A DNA stretch of 64,000 bases from Spongilla lacustris (GCA_949361645.1 OX442423.1:4749505-4813504), one strand, 5' to 3'; shown: positions 9,308 to 23,700, numbered from the stretch's first letter. Translations and numbers: made by a program. The notes: a model not told the origin generated them from the sequence alone.

Positions 9308-9689
9308 CTGGGGGCACAAAGGGAACTTATATATCAACATGGGACATTTATATAACATCGGGTGCAGGTGTTAATGGGAACAAGTCCATGAGAAAGGGTA
9401 CATAGCTCCAACCATTTTCATAAAGTGTTATCAAGTCAGTCTAACTAGGTTTAGAGTTATCCCACTGTCTCAGGTAAGCAACAAAATCAATATGGATAAA
9501 TAAATGTAATATTTTAAACTTACAGGTGTGCATTCCAGGCTTACACATTACACAGGGAATATTCCAGAAGCTATTTGAACATGCATCCCACAACCTTGAT
9601 CTTAAACTTGCTATGTACATGCAATCCTCTCCCTTGAGCATTGAAGTCACAATTTGATGATTACTCCATGGCTCCAAAAGATCTTAGCA

Positions 9690-10565
9690 ATGCTATTGTT
9701 GAATTGGATCTACTGTACGAGGAAACGACAAGTTACATCAGTTACTGACCTACAGTGCACTTATCTCTGGTACTCACACAACACTTGTTGAGGGATTGAT
9801 AGAACTATCCAGAAACTGTAATGAAAGAGTCAAAGCTCAGGTAAGAACATTTAAATGCATTTCACTGAACAAAGTATCTTTTTGAAGGAGGAACTGATTA
9901 AGGCATTACAAGAAACCATCAAATTTAAAGGAGGTTTCAAACTTGGTGAAGGGCCATGGATGCATCAAGTGTGTGGAAAATTGTCTGGCTACATGTGGTG
10001 TACGTCACCAACATTACTACGGTGGTATAATAAAATGCTAAAGGTACACTGGATTTTCATGGATTTACTAGGCAATTTTTACCTTGCATTCAATCATTAC
10101 GTATACAGCCCTGCATTGTGGATGCTCTCTGAAGGCAACTGAGAATACACCAGTGCTGCGGCATGAGGCAGATGAAGTTATTTTATGGTTCCACACAATT
10201 TTCGAAAGTGCCACATGCTGTATGATTCTTCAGAAGTTACACATAAAAGTGTTCAAGACCTTGGTAAAGTTGGTATGACTTGACGTTATCTTTTTAATCC
10301 AGTCAACATCAAATTCATAGACCAAGCCATCAAGAACTTCTTTTGTTCATTTGTCAAAGACTTCCCTGGAACTCTCGGAACATTGAAAATGCACATCCTT
10401 GAAAACCACATGGTAGAGTCGATTTCAAGGCACGGCGGAGCAGGATGTGGCCTAATGGGTGAACAATTAAAGTGCAGAATCGATTCGTGCAAAGTTCATA
10501 TCTTCAATGCGCACGTATATTAAAATGAATCAGAGATCCTGTGACAAAACTGAAAAGCGTACTAC
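9690..10565 (+). pseudogene. Decayed fragment of a repeated invertebrate (transposon-type) protein
   Basis: Scattered open segments run in one direction. The first has a leucine-rich helical character (VEGLIELSRNCNERVKAQ at ~9787-9840, ending at a CAG|GTAAGA donor), followed by EELIKALQETIKFKGG... (9885-10040). The clearest part is 10296-10560: KMHILENHMVESISRHGGAG then, one frame over, AESIRAKFISSMRTY. From memory, H-x-L-E-x-H-V...G..GEQGAESIHAKFN is typical of a high-copy, element-associated protein family in corals, molluscs and sponges; I cannot name its superfamily with certainty. Frameshifts mark it as dead. Confidence 0.45.
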
Positions 10566-10580
10566 CTCAATATATCTCCT

Positions 10581-10664
10581 AGTCTCGTCCTCAGCCTGAA
10601 ATGCATTCACAATATGCATGCATGCATGTAGCGGTGATGCAACTGTGGGTCTGGGAACGAGACT
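10581..10664. repeat. Short inverted repeat with AGTCTCGT / ACGAGACT ends
   Basis: Ends AGTCTCGT and ACGAGACT face each other across ~70 bases containing GCATGCATGCATG. The same AGTCTCG word bounds another small palindrome at 37245-37302, which suggests a short non-autonomous element family. Confidence 0.4.
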
Positions 10665-11796
10665 GTATATTTCCGATCCCTTAGAAACTAAACAGCGGCG
10701 GCGGGGGGGGATTTACTCCCCCAACTTTATTTGCCTTGATGATATTATTACGTATTAGTTTACCAGCTGCATGGAAGCGATAAAGCGCAATATAGACTTT
10801 TCTTTGCTATCTTACGACCAAACGTTGAAGCAGACAAAACTTATTGGAGGCTAAATAAGAACCTGCGCCTTCACCTCCAGACACCGTTTGAACGATATTT
10901 ATTTTCGTGGTCTTGTACCAGGAGTGCAGCTTATATGAGAAAAATGTTAAAGCTTCAAATAATATACTTATCCTTCCTCGCTTCTACAAATAATGCCACA
11001 ATTGGTTCAGTACTCTAAGAAGTATTTGCGTAGCAATAAATATAGGCATAATCCATTTGCGTAGTAATAAGTTCGAACGCGGGCCACGCCCAAGATATGA
11101 AAATCATCGCTAACGGTTTTATACACCCTAAATTTGAGACAATAATATTTTGCCACGCCCACTCATTATGTATTCATATTTCCCCCCCCCCCGGCCCCCC
11201 CCCCCCGGCCCCCCCCCCCCACTACAAAACACCTTCCGCCGCCCCTGCTAAAATAAAAATATTTGAGCAACAAATTGCATGTAGATGTACAGACTTGTCA
11301 CCACATTATATCAACTGAGCTTAACGTACGAAATATATAATAATCTAAAAATGGCTGTTACAGTGCATATTCAAGGGTACCGCCAGGCCCGAGTAGCAAC
11401 TTGCAGATACCAGAAAATAAAAGCCTGTCAGTGCTATCGGCGTTATTGAAAAACTTTTTTAGGACGACAAATATAAGAGCAATTCGTAGATAATAGTACC
11501 AACCGCACCCAACGAGACGTCGTAAGTTGGAGACCTTTAATATGACTGAACCAGAGGGCAGTGATTTGAACAGACAAATCCAGAATCCTTTATCTTTGTA
11601 CGTGTCAAAATCCCTCAGCTGACATTAATTCACTATGATCGTCTTGGACGAAACCAAAACGGCTTGGCGACACAGCCCATTTCATTAAACACCGTTCTCC
11701 GTAATGAGTTGGCCAATTAATGTTCATGTGAGGCCGGTGGAGTTGTGGGGGTGGGTTATCGGCTTAAAAGCCACACCCACATCCGCCTCTAGTGCA
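10665..11796. other. Upstream region of the PLC-beta gene
   Basis: About 1.1 kb with no supported gene. It includes C-runs at 11183-11220 and a purine block near 10695. A TATAAGAG word at 11472 is the only TATA-like string within 350 bases of the PLC-beta start codon; I cannot assign a promoter from it. Confidence 0.4.
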
Positions 11797-14700
11797 ATGT
11801 CCACGCAACCACTCAAGAGACTGAGTGTGCCCACCAGGACGATGAGGCGAGAAGCAGACAGCGTGCTGAGAGAAGGGACTCAGTTTTGGAGATGGGAGCA
11901 AGTGAGTGAATTTTTTTTGGATCGATTGGTGCACATGGTGTTTTTCAGCGCTTTTGTTCGATCCGAACAACGCAATGTAACAGCATCAACGGATTGTGCA
12001 TTTGTGGGTCACCTACCCGCTGGCCGATCCGTGCACATTTGTTCCTGCCAACTTTATAGGCAAGGATGTGCACCAGGCATCAAGTGATTGCAGCAATGCT
12101 GATTCTAATGCACAGCGGATAGATCTAGATCCTTGGGTGTGTCATAATCACAGGGAACAAACTATTGTATTCCCAGCCTGGGTTTTGTTGATCCCATGAC
12201 TGTGAATTTTGTTAAAAACCTATCAACCTGGGATCGTCGAACAAAACCTAAACCCAGGGCTGGAAATGCGATACATGTGTACATGATTTTTTCTTGTGTT
12301 AATGTTTGTCAGTATCACACCATTTGAGGTGCTCACTTTATCATAATCTTTATGGCAATTCGCACGTATGTTGTGGGTAAACAAATGGGTGTTCCCAATC
12401 GTTTGAACTATTGAAGGGTGCTCAGCATGCAGACATGTGTGTATTGCTTTGTCTGTGTTTTATATGTGTGACCAGCTAGCTGTTGCCCCGTATACAATGG
12501 TGCGAGAGCACAAGAATTCATGCTTGAACCCCTGAAGTTTATGGACCATTTAATCCAGCATGAGAGGGCGAGCCAAGATAGTTGTGTAGTATTCTTGCAG
12601 GAAACAGGGTGGCTAATTTCATATACTCAGAAGCCTGATTCTGGAGGAAGTTCTAAGTGACTCTATCATGTTTTTCTTCTTACCAGTTATGCACTAAAGA
12701 AGTGCTTCTGATACATAGTTGCAGTAAAACTGCAGGAGGGGGGGGGGGGGGGGGGGGGATAATAAGAGCAGTTGCATTCAATTAGCTGCAGTACCATATC
12801 AATTGGAAATTTAAAAAAATTACATACATATATATTCCTGCATGTAAGCTAAACCGTTAATCTTGATTACTGCATATCTCATCAGAGAGCACTACCCCCT
12901 GGCCCCACACTGGGTGAAAGTGAGTGGCTGGCTATACATGTGTGTGTGCTTCCATGTGTATTTGTTGTGTGTATGTCTGGTGTGTTGTATGTTGTCTTAA
13001 GTATGTTGATACATCAGGTAATCATCGAATTAAACTTGGTTTCCTGTGATTGTCTCTACATGTAGCCCATACACCACAATATATTCCTAACACAGCATTT
13101 CACTTTATAAACAGATGGCTTACATGTGCATATGGTAGCAAGTGGGGTTCACTTGTTACACATCAGCAAATACTGCTGGGGTGTGGGCATTGAAAGACAA
13201 CGTTTGTAACATGACAGTTCAGCATTGTTTAAAAGCCAATCGACACAAAGTATAGCAAACCAGGCTAGCCCGTACCCATTCTAATTCTAGTAGGCAAATA
13301 AGTATGTATCCACCTGTCAGCTGATGGATGCATCATATTTGCCAAAGGTGCAAATGGTCACCTACTGTAGTGATGTAAAAGGGGTCACAACCCACTGCTC
13401 AAATGGATATGTTTTCTGCTTCTGCTTGGACACTCCTCGGGGCGTTACAAAGTCACACACATGGTTTTTTTTCTTCAGCAAACAGTTTTTGTCTCATACC
13501 ATATTTTATCTGCTAAAATTTTGTGCCCTATGTATTGCCTGCGCCCTAAATATATATATTGCTATTTTATTATAATACTACATATCATAATGTTATGTAC
13601 ACGTATGTGACTAAATGGCTCAGGTGATATGTTAGCTCTTCATTGGCACTTGGTTGAAGCCAAAATGATGTTTTTAAACCTATAGCTAGGTGGGTGGAGC
13701 TATGCTAGAGCTTCACCTGAACCTTTTTACATCTCTACAGTAAAGGAACACACACACACATATACTCACACATACTCACATGTACTCAGCTTAGCTCTCA
13801 TCACAATTATTAAATAGTATCAGTGTAATAAAATACATAAAGTATGATAATAATATATACATACATCATTATTATTCTCACAAAATGAACTTACATTAGG
13901 ATTTAATTAATTGGATGGCAACCTGGACAATAGCGGTTTTGCTATTGCATGTAATGGGGTTGTTACATTTGTGCATAAGTTAATGTGCTGTTGTTATGTG
14001 TACATGACTATTGAAATAGGATGTTGTTATTGAGGGCGTATTGCTAATGGCATAGCATAGCAATCATCTAATCATACTGATCTCTTGGGCATGACCATAA
14101 AATTAAAAGGATGGATCCATCTTTGTATTGCTGAGGCGAGCAGAAAATCAAAACACACTGAGCTGCTCTTGCGTACACTGAACTGATCCATCAGAATGCA
14201 TTAAAACACCGTGCATTTGCCTATCTGCATTGACTGTCTTGATCATTGTTAAAAATTTGCACATGTGCATGTGCATACATGCATGCTAGTCCCATAATAA
14301 ATAAAGGAAAAGGAAATTTGAGCAGCAATATGGCCTGACTCCCCTACGCATCGGGCAGCAATATGTTCTGCCTCTCTTCCTGTTGAATATGAACAAAGTT
14401 GGCTGGATGGGTAGGGCTGTGGTTTGATATTGCAATGTCGATACTCAATTTGGCTGCAGTCTGTAATGTGAGTGGTTTGGTTGTGACTCCAGGCAATATA
14501 AAAACCATGTTTTCAATAGACTTGCATGACTACATGTACATCATTGGAGTCTGTACATTGTGGTGAACAATTGGTTCATTTGTGTATTGCGTGCAGGGTA
14601 GGCTATTCAGCTGTGCTATATTATAGGGGTGGGGGGGGGGGGGGGGGGGAGGGCACTTGCTAGAAATCCACTTCTTATTTACATGTAGCAACTTCACCGT

Positions 14701-17700
14701 GTTTGCAGGGAGAAAACCTGGCTCCTCAGAAGCTGATGATGTACACCGATGAAAATGCTTTTTTCCTATATGCCAAACCTGATGACAAGTCCAAGGTTAG
14801 CTTTATATAACATGTGGTTTTTAATAAGTGACCATACTGTAAGCATGTGTACATGTACATGAATATTGCACTTGATAAAATTTCTGTATAAAAAAAGCAC
14901 ATTGCATCTAATGTAGTGCACTGTGCCATACATGTATTTGTAGTTTGGAATATGTGATCAAGGGTTGTATCATGTGGGACAAAAAGATAATATTAATTGT
15001 ACCTAGCAATTTATATCAACTACATGTACATGTACTTGAATTATTACGTTGACAATGTACATACAAAAATGATGAAGATAATTAGGATTTTAAGCAGTTC
15101 TCAAATACAAAATCATTAGATGTGGCAGCAAATATTATTGAGACTTGACCTCAAAGAATAATACGTTTACTGCTATAATTCCTTGTCAGTTATTAAGTAA
15201 CTATGATTATAAAGCTTTATTTTTTAATTAGTGGCAATAGCGTTATTGCACATGCTGATATTCATTGAGTCGCTCTTCCTCCCCGACCTCCTACATGTAT
15301 CATCGCCTTACAGCCCAATCTTCTATGGAATTTTTCCCTCATCAGCGATGTCAGGAGTGGCCTACCAACAAAGGTACACAAATCATCTCAGCATTGATAA
15401 TGTGGTAAACTTTACATCGTAATATTGTATAATCAGAACATGCTTGGAGCAGAACAATATCTTTATCGTCATTAATAATATCTATACATACACAATAGTT
15501 GTAGTGTAGAAAGATTGACATACATGTACATGTACCCCTTTATGATGCACAACATTATATTTCATTTCAATTGAATAATTCAGCAACTTTATGTTTATTC
15601 GCCGCATTAATTTATTTGCACTATCTGCATACATACATGTACATGGCACTGCTGTGGTGTGTTTTAAGATGGGCAGTACAGGTAGTGTAATGAATTCACT
15701 ACTTGCCCAGTTAGCACTCTTACATACATGTATACTAGCTATTGACCTCTGGGCAGCATTTTATTCACTCAAATCTACCTAAAAGCAGAAGTGACTGGAG
15801 ATTAGGAGCATTTCTGTTCTGAGCTAACGATAAATGAGCCACAGGCTATTCTGATTTGCAATACGCTCAGACCACATGTTTCATTTTGTGTGCATGTGCT
15901 TTATGGGAACTCTATTTTATAGCATCTGAAAGGCTTGTGGAGGCCTTCATTATGCACCTTCAATGATATGGATTGTAGTTTGTTGTACATGTGTCATTAT
16001 GTGTTTGTGACATGTTGCAATTTACAATTAGTGTCCCGTGCAGATACAACCTCTCATGAATATCTAGATACCAAACCCCAATGCTTTCCTTAACCTTGTA
16101 TACTATGTGCACATAAATTATTATTATTATTATTGTACTCAGTCTGTTTGACCTCTTCAATGGAATGGAATCTACATGTATGTATACCAAATGTGTGTAT
16201 TAGAGTAGATGTATGTAAATGTACATGTAGAACGCACATTTAGTATAGTATCAATAAATGTTCACATTTAAAATGTAGCCCATTTTTAGGCAGTTTGAGA
16301 GCACAAAGGTTTAATATACATCTCTAATTTAAACCCTGTTTTTGTGTTGGTGATTTTAATTACCCTCACATTGACTGGGATGTCCCCTCTAATGCTAATC
16401 TTCCTGCCCCATGACATTTCACTCCTGCAGTTGCATAATGTACTTCGTTAGATGGTTGTATTGATTTGGATTTTGCTTCAGCTTCTAATTAATCCATTCT
16501 GTAACTTGTCAGTTTTTTAATCACTAGCAATAAGTTGTGGCCATGCATCTGTTGACATCTCTGTCCTCTATCATTCTTGTCCAATTACCAATTCAAATTT
16601 CACGTGTTCTGTCTTTAGATTTGCTGTCTTGATCTTTATTAGATCTTATTTTGATAGTATTAACTGTTTGCAGTTGGACTCCATCAATCTGTTAACGATT
16701 TCCGGCATGCCATCTCCAATATACTTTCTACATCTATTGTTAAGTTTGTTATTTGGCGTTCTTCCATGCATGCCTCGATCTCAATTCAGGTACCCTAAGC
16801 ACATTCGTTCTCTGTTTGCAAAACAATAATAAGTCTAAATTTCACCCAGGCTGTGCAAAACTGGCTGTCACTGAATTAATTGTTACCCATCAATTTCCAA
16901 AATATTAAATCCAGGTTGTATCATTCTGGCTCCATCCTTAAGAAGTGATGACATCATTTCTCCTGATGACACAATTTCTCCTCATGTGTTTCCTTGATGG
17001 TATTTTGTGACCTTTCCCATCATACAAGGAGTCATCACATCCAGTTGAAACCTATTGGTCTACCTGTTTGCTCTGTCTGATTCGATTTCTTCTCTTCACA
17101 AGAGCTGTTCATGCTTGGAATTCATTACCTGTTCATGTTGTTTCAGCCTTGACGTTGTTAGCATTCAAATCTCTGTATTGACTTATCAATTTAAAATTTT
17201 GCAGGGAATATATAGGTACATAGGACATCATTTCCTCTCAGTATTTATCTCTAATATATTTTCAATGTCAATATCAATCATATATTCACATCAAAATTAT
17301 CTAATTTGTTACATTGGTCTGGTAAATAGAGAATGAGAATGATGGCCTGTTGGTACACTGGTTAATGTTAAAGTTTTGAGTTATGAATAAATATAGAATG
17401 GCAAAATTAATTATTATAATTATTAACCTCTATCACCCTTTGGTCCTCAATTGAGGACCGCCGTCCTCAATTGAGGACCAAATCTAACAAAAGGTCATTT
17501 AGCAAAAACTTTTACAAATCACGTTACTTTTAACACATAGTACTGACTAGTGGATAAGGTTTGCATGTGTTAATACTTTCTTGGCTCTCAAACCTATTGT
17601 CACATACATCGAGTGAAAGGCAGCTAATTAGCGTTTCCCGTGCGCGCGAACCGCAAAGAGCAATGGCACACAACTCGAGATCCGCGCAACAAAGTTCAGA

Positions 17701-20700
17701 GTAAGTGCAAAGTAAAATTTGACACAAATGGAATCACTATGTTTTGCAATGGATGCTTAAACCCTCCAAATGAAATCCTGCCACTTTGCAGTGGGATGAA
17801 AGATCGTGATTCTTTGCAGCTTACCACTGCCAGCAGGGAATTAACTAATGCAGCTATTAAATACACCTTGTGCCTAGTGCAGAGTTACAAAAGAAAATAG
17901 TTTGAATAATGTTTAGGGGAGAAAATGAGGTGGTCCTCAATTGAGGACATGGCTGGTCCTCAATTGAGGACCAAGTTCGGGGTGATAGAGGTTAACTGCA
18001 AACTATTCATAATCAAATAAGCATGATGTGTCCATATAAATGGATACTAAGCCATACCCATGCAGAGTTGTGATAATCAGTGTTAAAATCTATAGCAATT
18101 GAACTTGAAAATGGAGCTCACCTCGAGGTGGAGACGTTTGATTTAATTTATTAACTATGCTACTTTAGAGAGGCCACAGTCAAACATGCTAGTGGGCAGG
18201 ACTACATATTAGTGAGCAGGACTAAAATATTTTGGCATTTGATTGAAACTACCAGATGTATTCTGTCTATGCTTGTAAAATAATTAGAATAATATAATGA
18301 AATATAGCTGTCTAAAAAGGTATGTCATTTTCACATAGCTGCATGCTTTTTTCATTTTACTAACGTTTTGAATCTAGTCTGTATGTTGCAAAGGAGCTAC
18401 ACTTCTGGTAATTGGATGTAATATTTTACTATGCCATTAATAATGTAACATACATGTACATGTTGTAATGTAACATATACACGCTGTTTTCCTTGCACAG
18501 TGTAATATTGTAACATACTATGCACAGTGTAATGTAAATTGTATTTGTGTACAGTGTAATGAACATGTGTATGTTTATGCCTTGTACGTTGTAATATCAA
18601 AGACTTCAATTGTGGTTCTATTTTAGGATGTGCAACCACATGACAACCTACGTTTGATGAAATCCACTGACATAAAGGACTATTTCTTAACTGTTGTGTA
18701 TCGGCGAGACGGAATAGTTAATCTCGAGTATGTTGGCCTGATGTGTGAGGCTCCTGACCTGGCAGCAAGATGGAAGAAAGCTGTGAACGTGTTGCTGTTG
18801 CACAACCCTCACCGTAATGCCGGCATGGCTACTTCTTTGTCCAAACAGTAAGTCTAGTTTACCTTCTTTGGGCGGCACCATGAAATCACTCGTAAAGCAT
18901 TTCTGGTAGCACACCACAGCCTTGAAATGGTGATAAGGGTGTGTACTTACGTCATTCCAATAGTCGTGACTACAGCCAGATGTGTATGTGTGGCCAAATG
19001 ATGACTATGTCAAACATACATTGTGTATATGCACGTACAGTTGTATGGCACCTGAAGTGATTATCGGATCATGGCTGGCTGAGCAACATATGAGAACATA
19101 GAAATGTACCTCTAGATGGTACATTATGTGCTGTGCCTCATCTGTTTTATTACACAAGCAAGGTCTTAGTGGACCACGCATGTGTAAGTCACAAACACAA
19201 ACCACGCATATACATGTAATATGTGCAGCCATTATTTCAGGCACACATGCCAATATGTGTAAGTGTGACATTGGGATTAATTAGCATTGTGGAAATCGTA
19301 ACCATTATGGACGTACTGTCAGCATGTACATTTATATTCTTTTACAACAAGTGTATAACCTTATTAACAGCCACACACAGATCTTGCTGTCCTGCAATGG
19401 GTATGGCCAGATATCAGCTAAGAGCATCCACAATGCCTTGCTTCAGCGCTACCTTCCTGACAGTGACCTGTCCAAGGTGCTGTCATTCTACTCCATCCTC
19501 AAGACAACAGTAAGCATAATGCGAACATTGCGGATTTATTGATGTCATCCATTGCTGCCCAGTTACACGTACATGTAGGCTCGTTAACCCCGTATGTGCT
19601 TAACTTGTGCATGGCACAACATTGGCAGGTGTAAAATTGTTGGTGGTGCTGTTTGTTTTTGCAAATACAGTTTTAAAAGTAGTACATGTACAATGTACAT
19701 AGCAGGTCCAAGGATATCATTGAATAGCTACTTCCATTGTAGAAGTGCAGTTGATATGTAATTAATATGCTATCCCATCATGCTAACTCTACATTTTATA
19801 TTCATGTGTATGGGAGTACTCATTATGTAGGCTCCTCTTGTGTGACATGCATGGGGTTTAGTAGGAGTAAATGACCTGGCGTGTCATATATGCCAGATCA
19901 CCGATATGCAGCTATACAATTAACTCATGACGTACTGCTAGTATTCATTGTCCTTGAACCTTTAGGAGGATGGCATGCAGTACGTCCAAGACACAGACTT
20001 CACAGAGGAGATCTACAAGCTGATTCTGAACCAGCTGACCAATATGAGGAACAATGTAGATTGCGTTCTCATGAGCATGTATGTTTTTATATACCACACA
20101 CCTGCATGCATATTGCACGTGGCAAAGGTGGTGGAGGTGGAGGTGGAGGGTATGATGCATACTTGAATGATAAAAGAGTTATCAAGACTAGAGCAGATAC
20201 ATGTATGCAAATGATTTGATGTGTTGTCTTCAAGCATCATACATGCAAATGTGGTTTGGTTAAGACTCAAGACCTTCGTGTTGTACTTTTCCAAATGTGC
20301 AGTGGAGAAAAAACTGCCAAAAGACAGCAGATGACATTGCATGAATTTCAGGGTTTTATTTCAAATGTAAGTCTGCACCCCATGGTCCTTACCGGGTTAT
20401 TCATTGAAAGGTCTCACATATATCAGAATCAGAGAAATCCATTTCTTAAAGATGCCATCGTCTGTCCCATTACCAAAACCCACGCTCAGGCACTAGTGGA
20501 GAAGTACGAGGAGAAGGCAGTTGAAGGTAAGCTGCTGGCTGGTGTGTATGCAGCCCACACATCAATTGAACAGCCCATGCATTTTGAATAGTGTACATGT
20601 ATAACATATACATGTATAAAGAAATGTGTACCAATAAAATGGCAAATGAGGGTGAGATTTCAGTGGAGAGGTGTTACTGTAGCTTGGATATCTTGCTGTT

Positions 20701-23700
20701 AATTACAGAAAGGTTTCAGCAACATCAATGCATACCTGTCGATTGACTAGTGGTGCCAATATCTGAGCATGATTGACACTAGAAAACAAAGGTTGAATCC
20801 TAAAATTTGCACTCGATCATGGTAGTGATGGTATATACTAAATGCTTTCTATTTACACTGGAAAAAGACTGGTTCTGGGTGATACACACTGCTACCACAA
20901 AATCTATTATGTGCCACAATAGCTATTTCTAATTATACATGTACATTTAACTACATGTAGATGAATATTGCATAGTATGAATATTGCATAGTATGGCTGT
21001 AGATATCTACATGTATGTATTGAAAATGAGGCGTCACTTTGATGTGCCTTTTCCTATTCCAAGTATAACCTCACCATTATGTAATGCAAAAGCAATGTTA
21101 ATTGTTTAATGCACAAAAGCAGCAGACCCTCCCATTTCTGACCTAGGCTAACACAAGGCATGTTTGAATGGTTTCAATTGGGTGCCTCAGGTATAGTGAC
21201 AGCAAAGGCTATCTTCAACTACTTGTTGAGTGATGAGTGCAATGTGGTGAACACGGAGCTCTTGGAGCAAACAATGGACATGTCCCACCCACTTTCTCAC
21301 TACTTCATCAATTCTTCCCACAACACCTATCTCTCAGGTACATGTACTCCCTGAAGACCATGTATTGGATGGTTGTACTCCACATGTGTGCATGCCAAGA
21401 CTAGAACTGTTCAAAACAAATAGATGTGTTCTTTAGAAAATATACTAACTAAACGTAATAAATTGTCATTACAACCATGTATATACAACTGAATTAAAGA
21501 AGTGAGACACTGTTCAGCTGAGGGCACCAAGAGCATACAATGTACTAGTATTTTGCCGCATTAGGACAATTTCCAGACGAAAAAATATATGAGATTGTAC
21601 ATGTACTTCAGCTCAAAGATGTCTACCCTGATCTGCAAATTGACAAACCACAGTTGTGTGATATACACTGATGCTTGCGTACCATTTAGCTTAATGAGCT
21701 ATAGTATAAACGTATGGGAGTAGAGGAGGTCCAGGCAACCCAAGGTTGGAATATTAATGGCTTATCACACATCAATTTGAGTATAATTAATTATATGTAA
21801 ATGCACTAATTTGTATGCATAGAAATGCAATGTACAATTTTTTACCCTCCCCCCTCCACACACACACACACAAAGGATATCAGTACAATTCAATGTCATC
21901 TGTGGAGATGTACCGTCAATGTCTTCTTCTTGGATGCAGGTACATGTAAGGTCTTTACTGTGCACAGTGAGTCATATGTTCTTTGCCATTTTCTACCATA
22001 ACCTCCAGATGCATTGAGCTGGATTGCTGGCCCGAAGGAGAAGATATCATCATCACACATGGTGGAACACTGTGCAGCAAGATCCAGTTTGAGGCAAGCG
22101 TGCAGAGATGGGAGTGAGTGGGTGGGGCATGCCACTACATTCATATAGCCACCACAGGGGATATTCTCCTATTGGTTATGCATTCTTTCACCCTTACTGA
22201 TGCATTCTTTCACCCTTACTGATACATTCTTTCTTCCTCCAATACAGGATGTTGTTGAAGCCATCAATGATTATGCATTTGTAACTAGCAGCTACCCTGT
22301 TATTTTGAGCATTGAGAATCACTGCAAGAGTCCTTTCCTTCTTCAAAAGATGGCCAGGATTTTTGTTGAAACGTTTGGGGACAAGTTACTTGCCACACCA
22401 ATGGAAGATATTCCGGTAAGCAACCAGCTATATGTACACATGTACTTGTCTGTGGCAAATGGAGTAGTTAGAGTTCATGCACAAGTGCACCCTACTAATA
22501 TGCCATCACTTAGTTGTTTTTTTTTTTTGTTGCCACAATGAGCATATGTAAATAGAATGGTTATGCTGACTATGCCTCAATAATCAATGTGATTAACATG
22601 ATTGATTGGACATGTACGAGCCGATTCCAGACAATCACGCCAAAGTCGCGAGAGAGCGCTATCGCTACGCACACGTGAAGAGAGCAAGCAAAAAAACTTT
22701 TTTAATAAGTTGAAATTAGGGTTAACAAATGCAAATTAATTAACGAGTATCAACCATACCGCCGGCCAAGACCGGTTGGTCTTAAAATAATTATGAAAGT
22801 TTAATATCAGAATTCTGCTTGGACTGTAGATGGTAGAAGTACAACCAACTTCGTAACAGGTCGTTTATAGATACCCTTTGAAGTCTTAACATCAACCACT
22901 CTAACAAGTCCATCTTTCCCAGGATAAACACGAACCACCCTAGAGCACTAGATATCGGTATGGGCTTGTTTTAGCTTGGAGACAGGCAATTTCACTTTCG
23001 AAATTATCTCGCTGAGCAAGTCTTATCCAATATACTTCAGAAATGTGCAACTCTAGACTTGTTAATGAAGAAGTTAGTAGAATTCTGTTAGCCTTGCTTA
23101 ACTTGGCTAAGCAGTTGTTGATGAATCTCAAACACCAGGCTGTGATCCTCTTGACGCGAGTGTAGCTTGAATAGCGTTCAAGGCAAATAATGGGTTCCAC
23201 AATATGAACTAGGGAAGTAAGACAGATTTCTCTTTCTTCATCATTGAGCTCTTCCGCACGGTTGCCTTCCTCTGGTTTCGGTCTAATTAGATGAATAGAT
23301 TTCAGCCAGCTTGGTCCATTCCACCAAAGATCATTGCAGATCAGCTCAGAAGGGAACAGTCCTCTGGAGGCACAATCAGCAGGATTTTGGATACCAGCAA
23401 CGTGTTCCCATCTATCAGGAGGTATACAATCTACAATAGCAGCGATTCGATTCCCCACAAAGGTCTTAAAACGTCTTGGAGAACCAGTCAGCCAGTTCAG
23501 GACTATTGTGCTGTTTGTATACGCATGAACAGAATTGAGTGGTAAGCCAAACAAAGCTTTCAAATGATGAAGTAGCTGAGAAAGCAACTGAGCACCACAA
23601 AGTTCTAGTCTAGGAATAGTTAGCCTCTTTATTGGTGCTACTTCGGTTTTAAACATGACCAGGGAAACGTACACATTATTCTGTGTATCCACCATACGTA

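Larger units (their letters stand above)
11797..18847 (+). other. PLCB: PLC-beta exons 1-3: N-terminus and PH-like domain
   Basis: Exon 1 gives the start and FWRWEQ; exon 2 gives APQKLMMYTDENAFFLYAKP, matching the D-x-x-G-F-F-L-Y-W strand of PLC-beta PH domains. Exon 3 (DVQPHDNLRL to SLSKQ, with RWKKAVNVLL near its end) covers the PH C-terminal helix. Between exons 2 and 3 the family normally has the ILDL...IRDxRxGKYA stretch, which is absent from the model. Confidence 0.85.

Noticed and set aside
17640..17900. 86-codon ORF inside the TTAA-flanked element
   Set aside because: No similarity to piggyBac transposase; the element is a MITE.
22094..22130. GT donors downstream of PLC-beta exon 10
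   Set aside because: The GT in GGGAGTGAGTG would leave phase 2 and put exon 11 out of frame; the GC donor keeps it.
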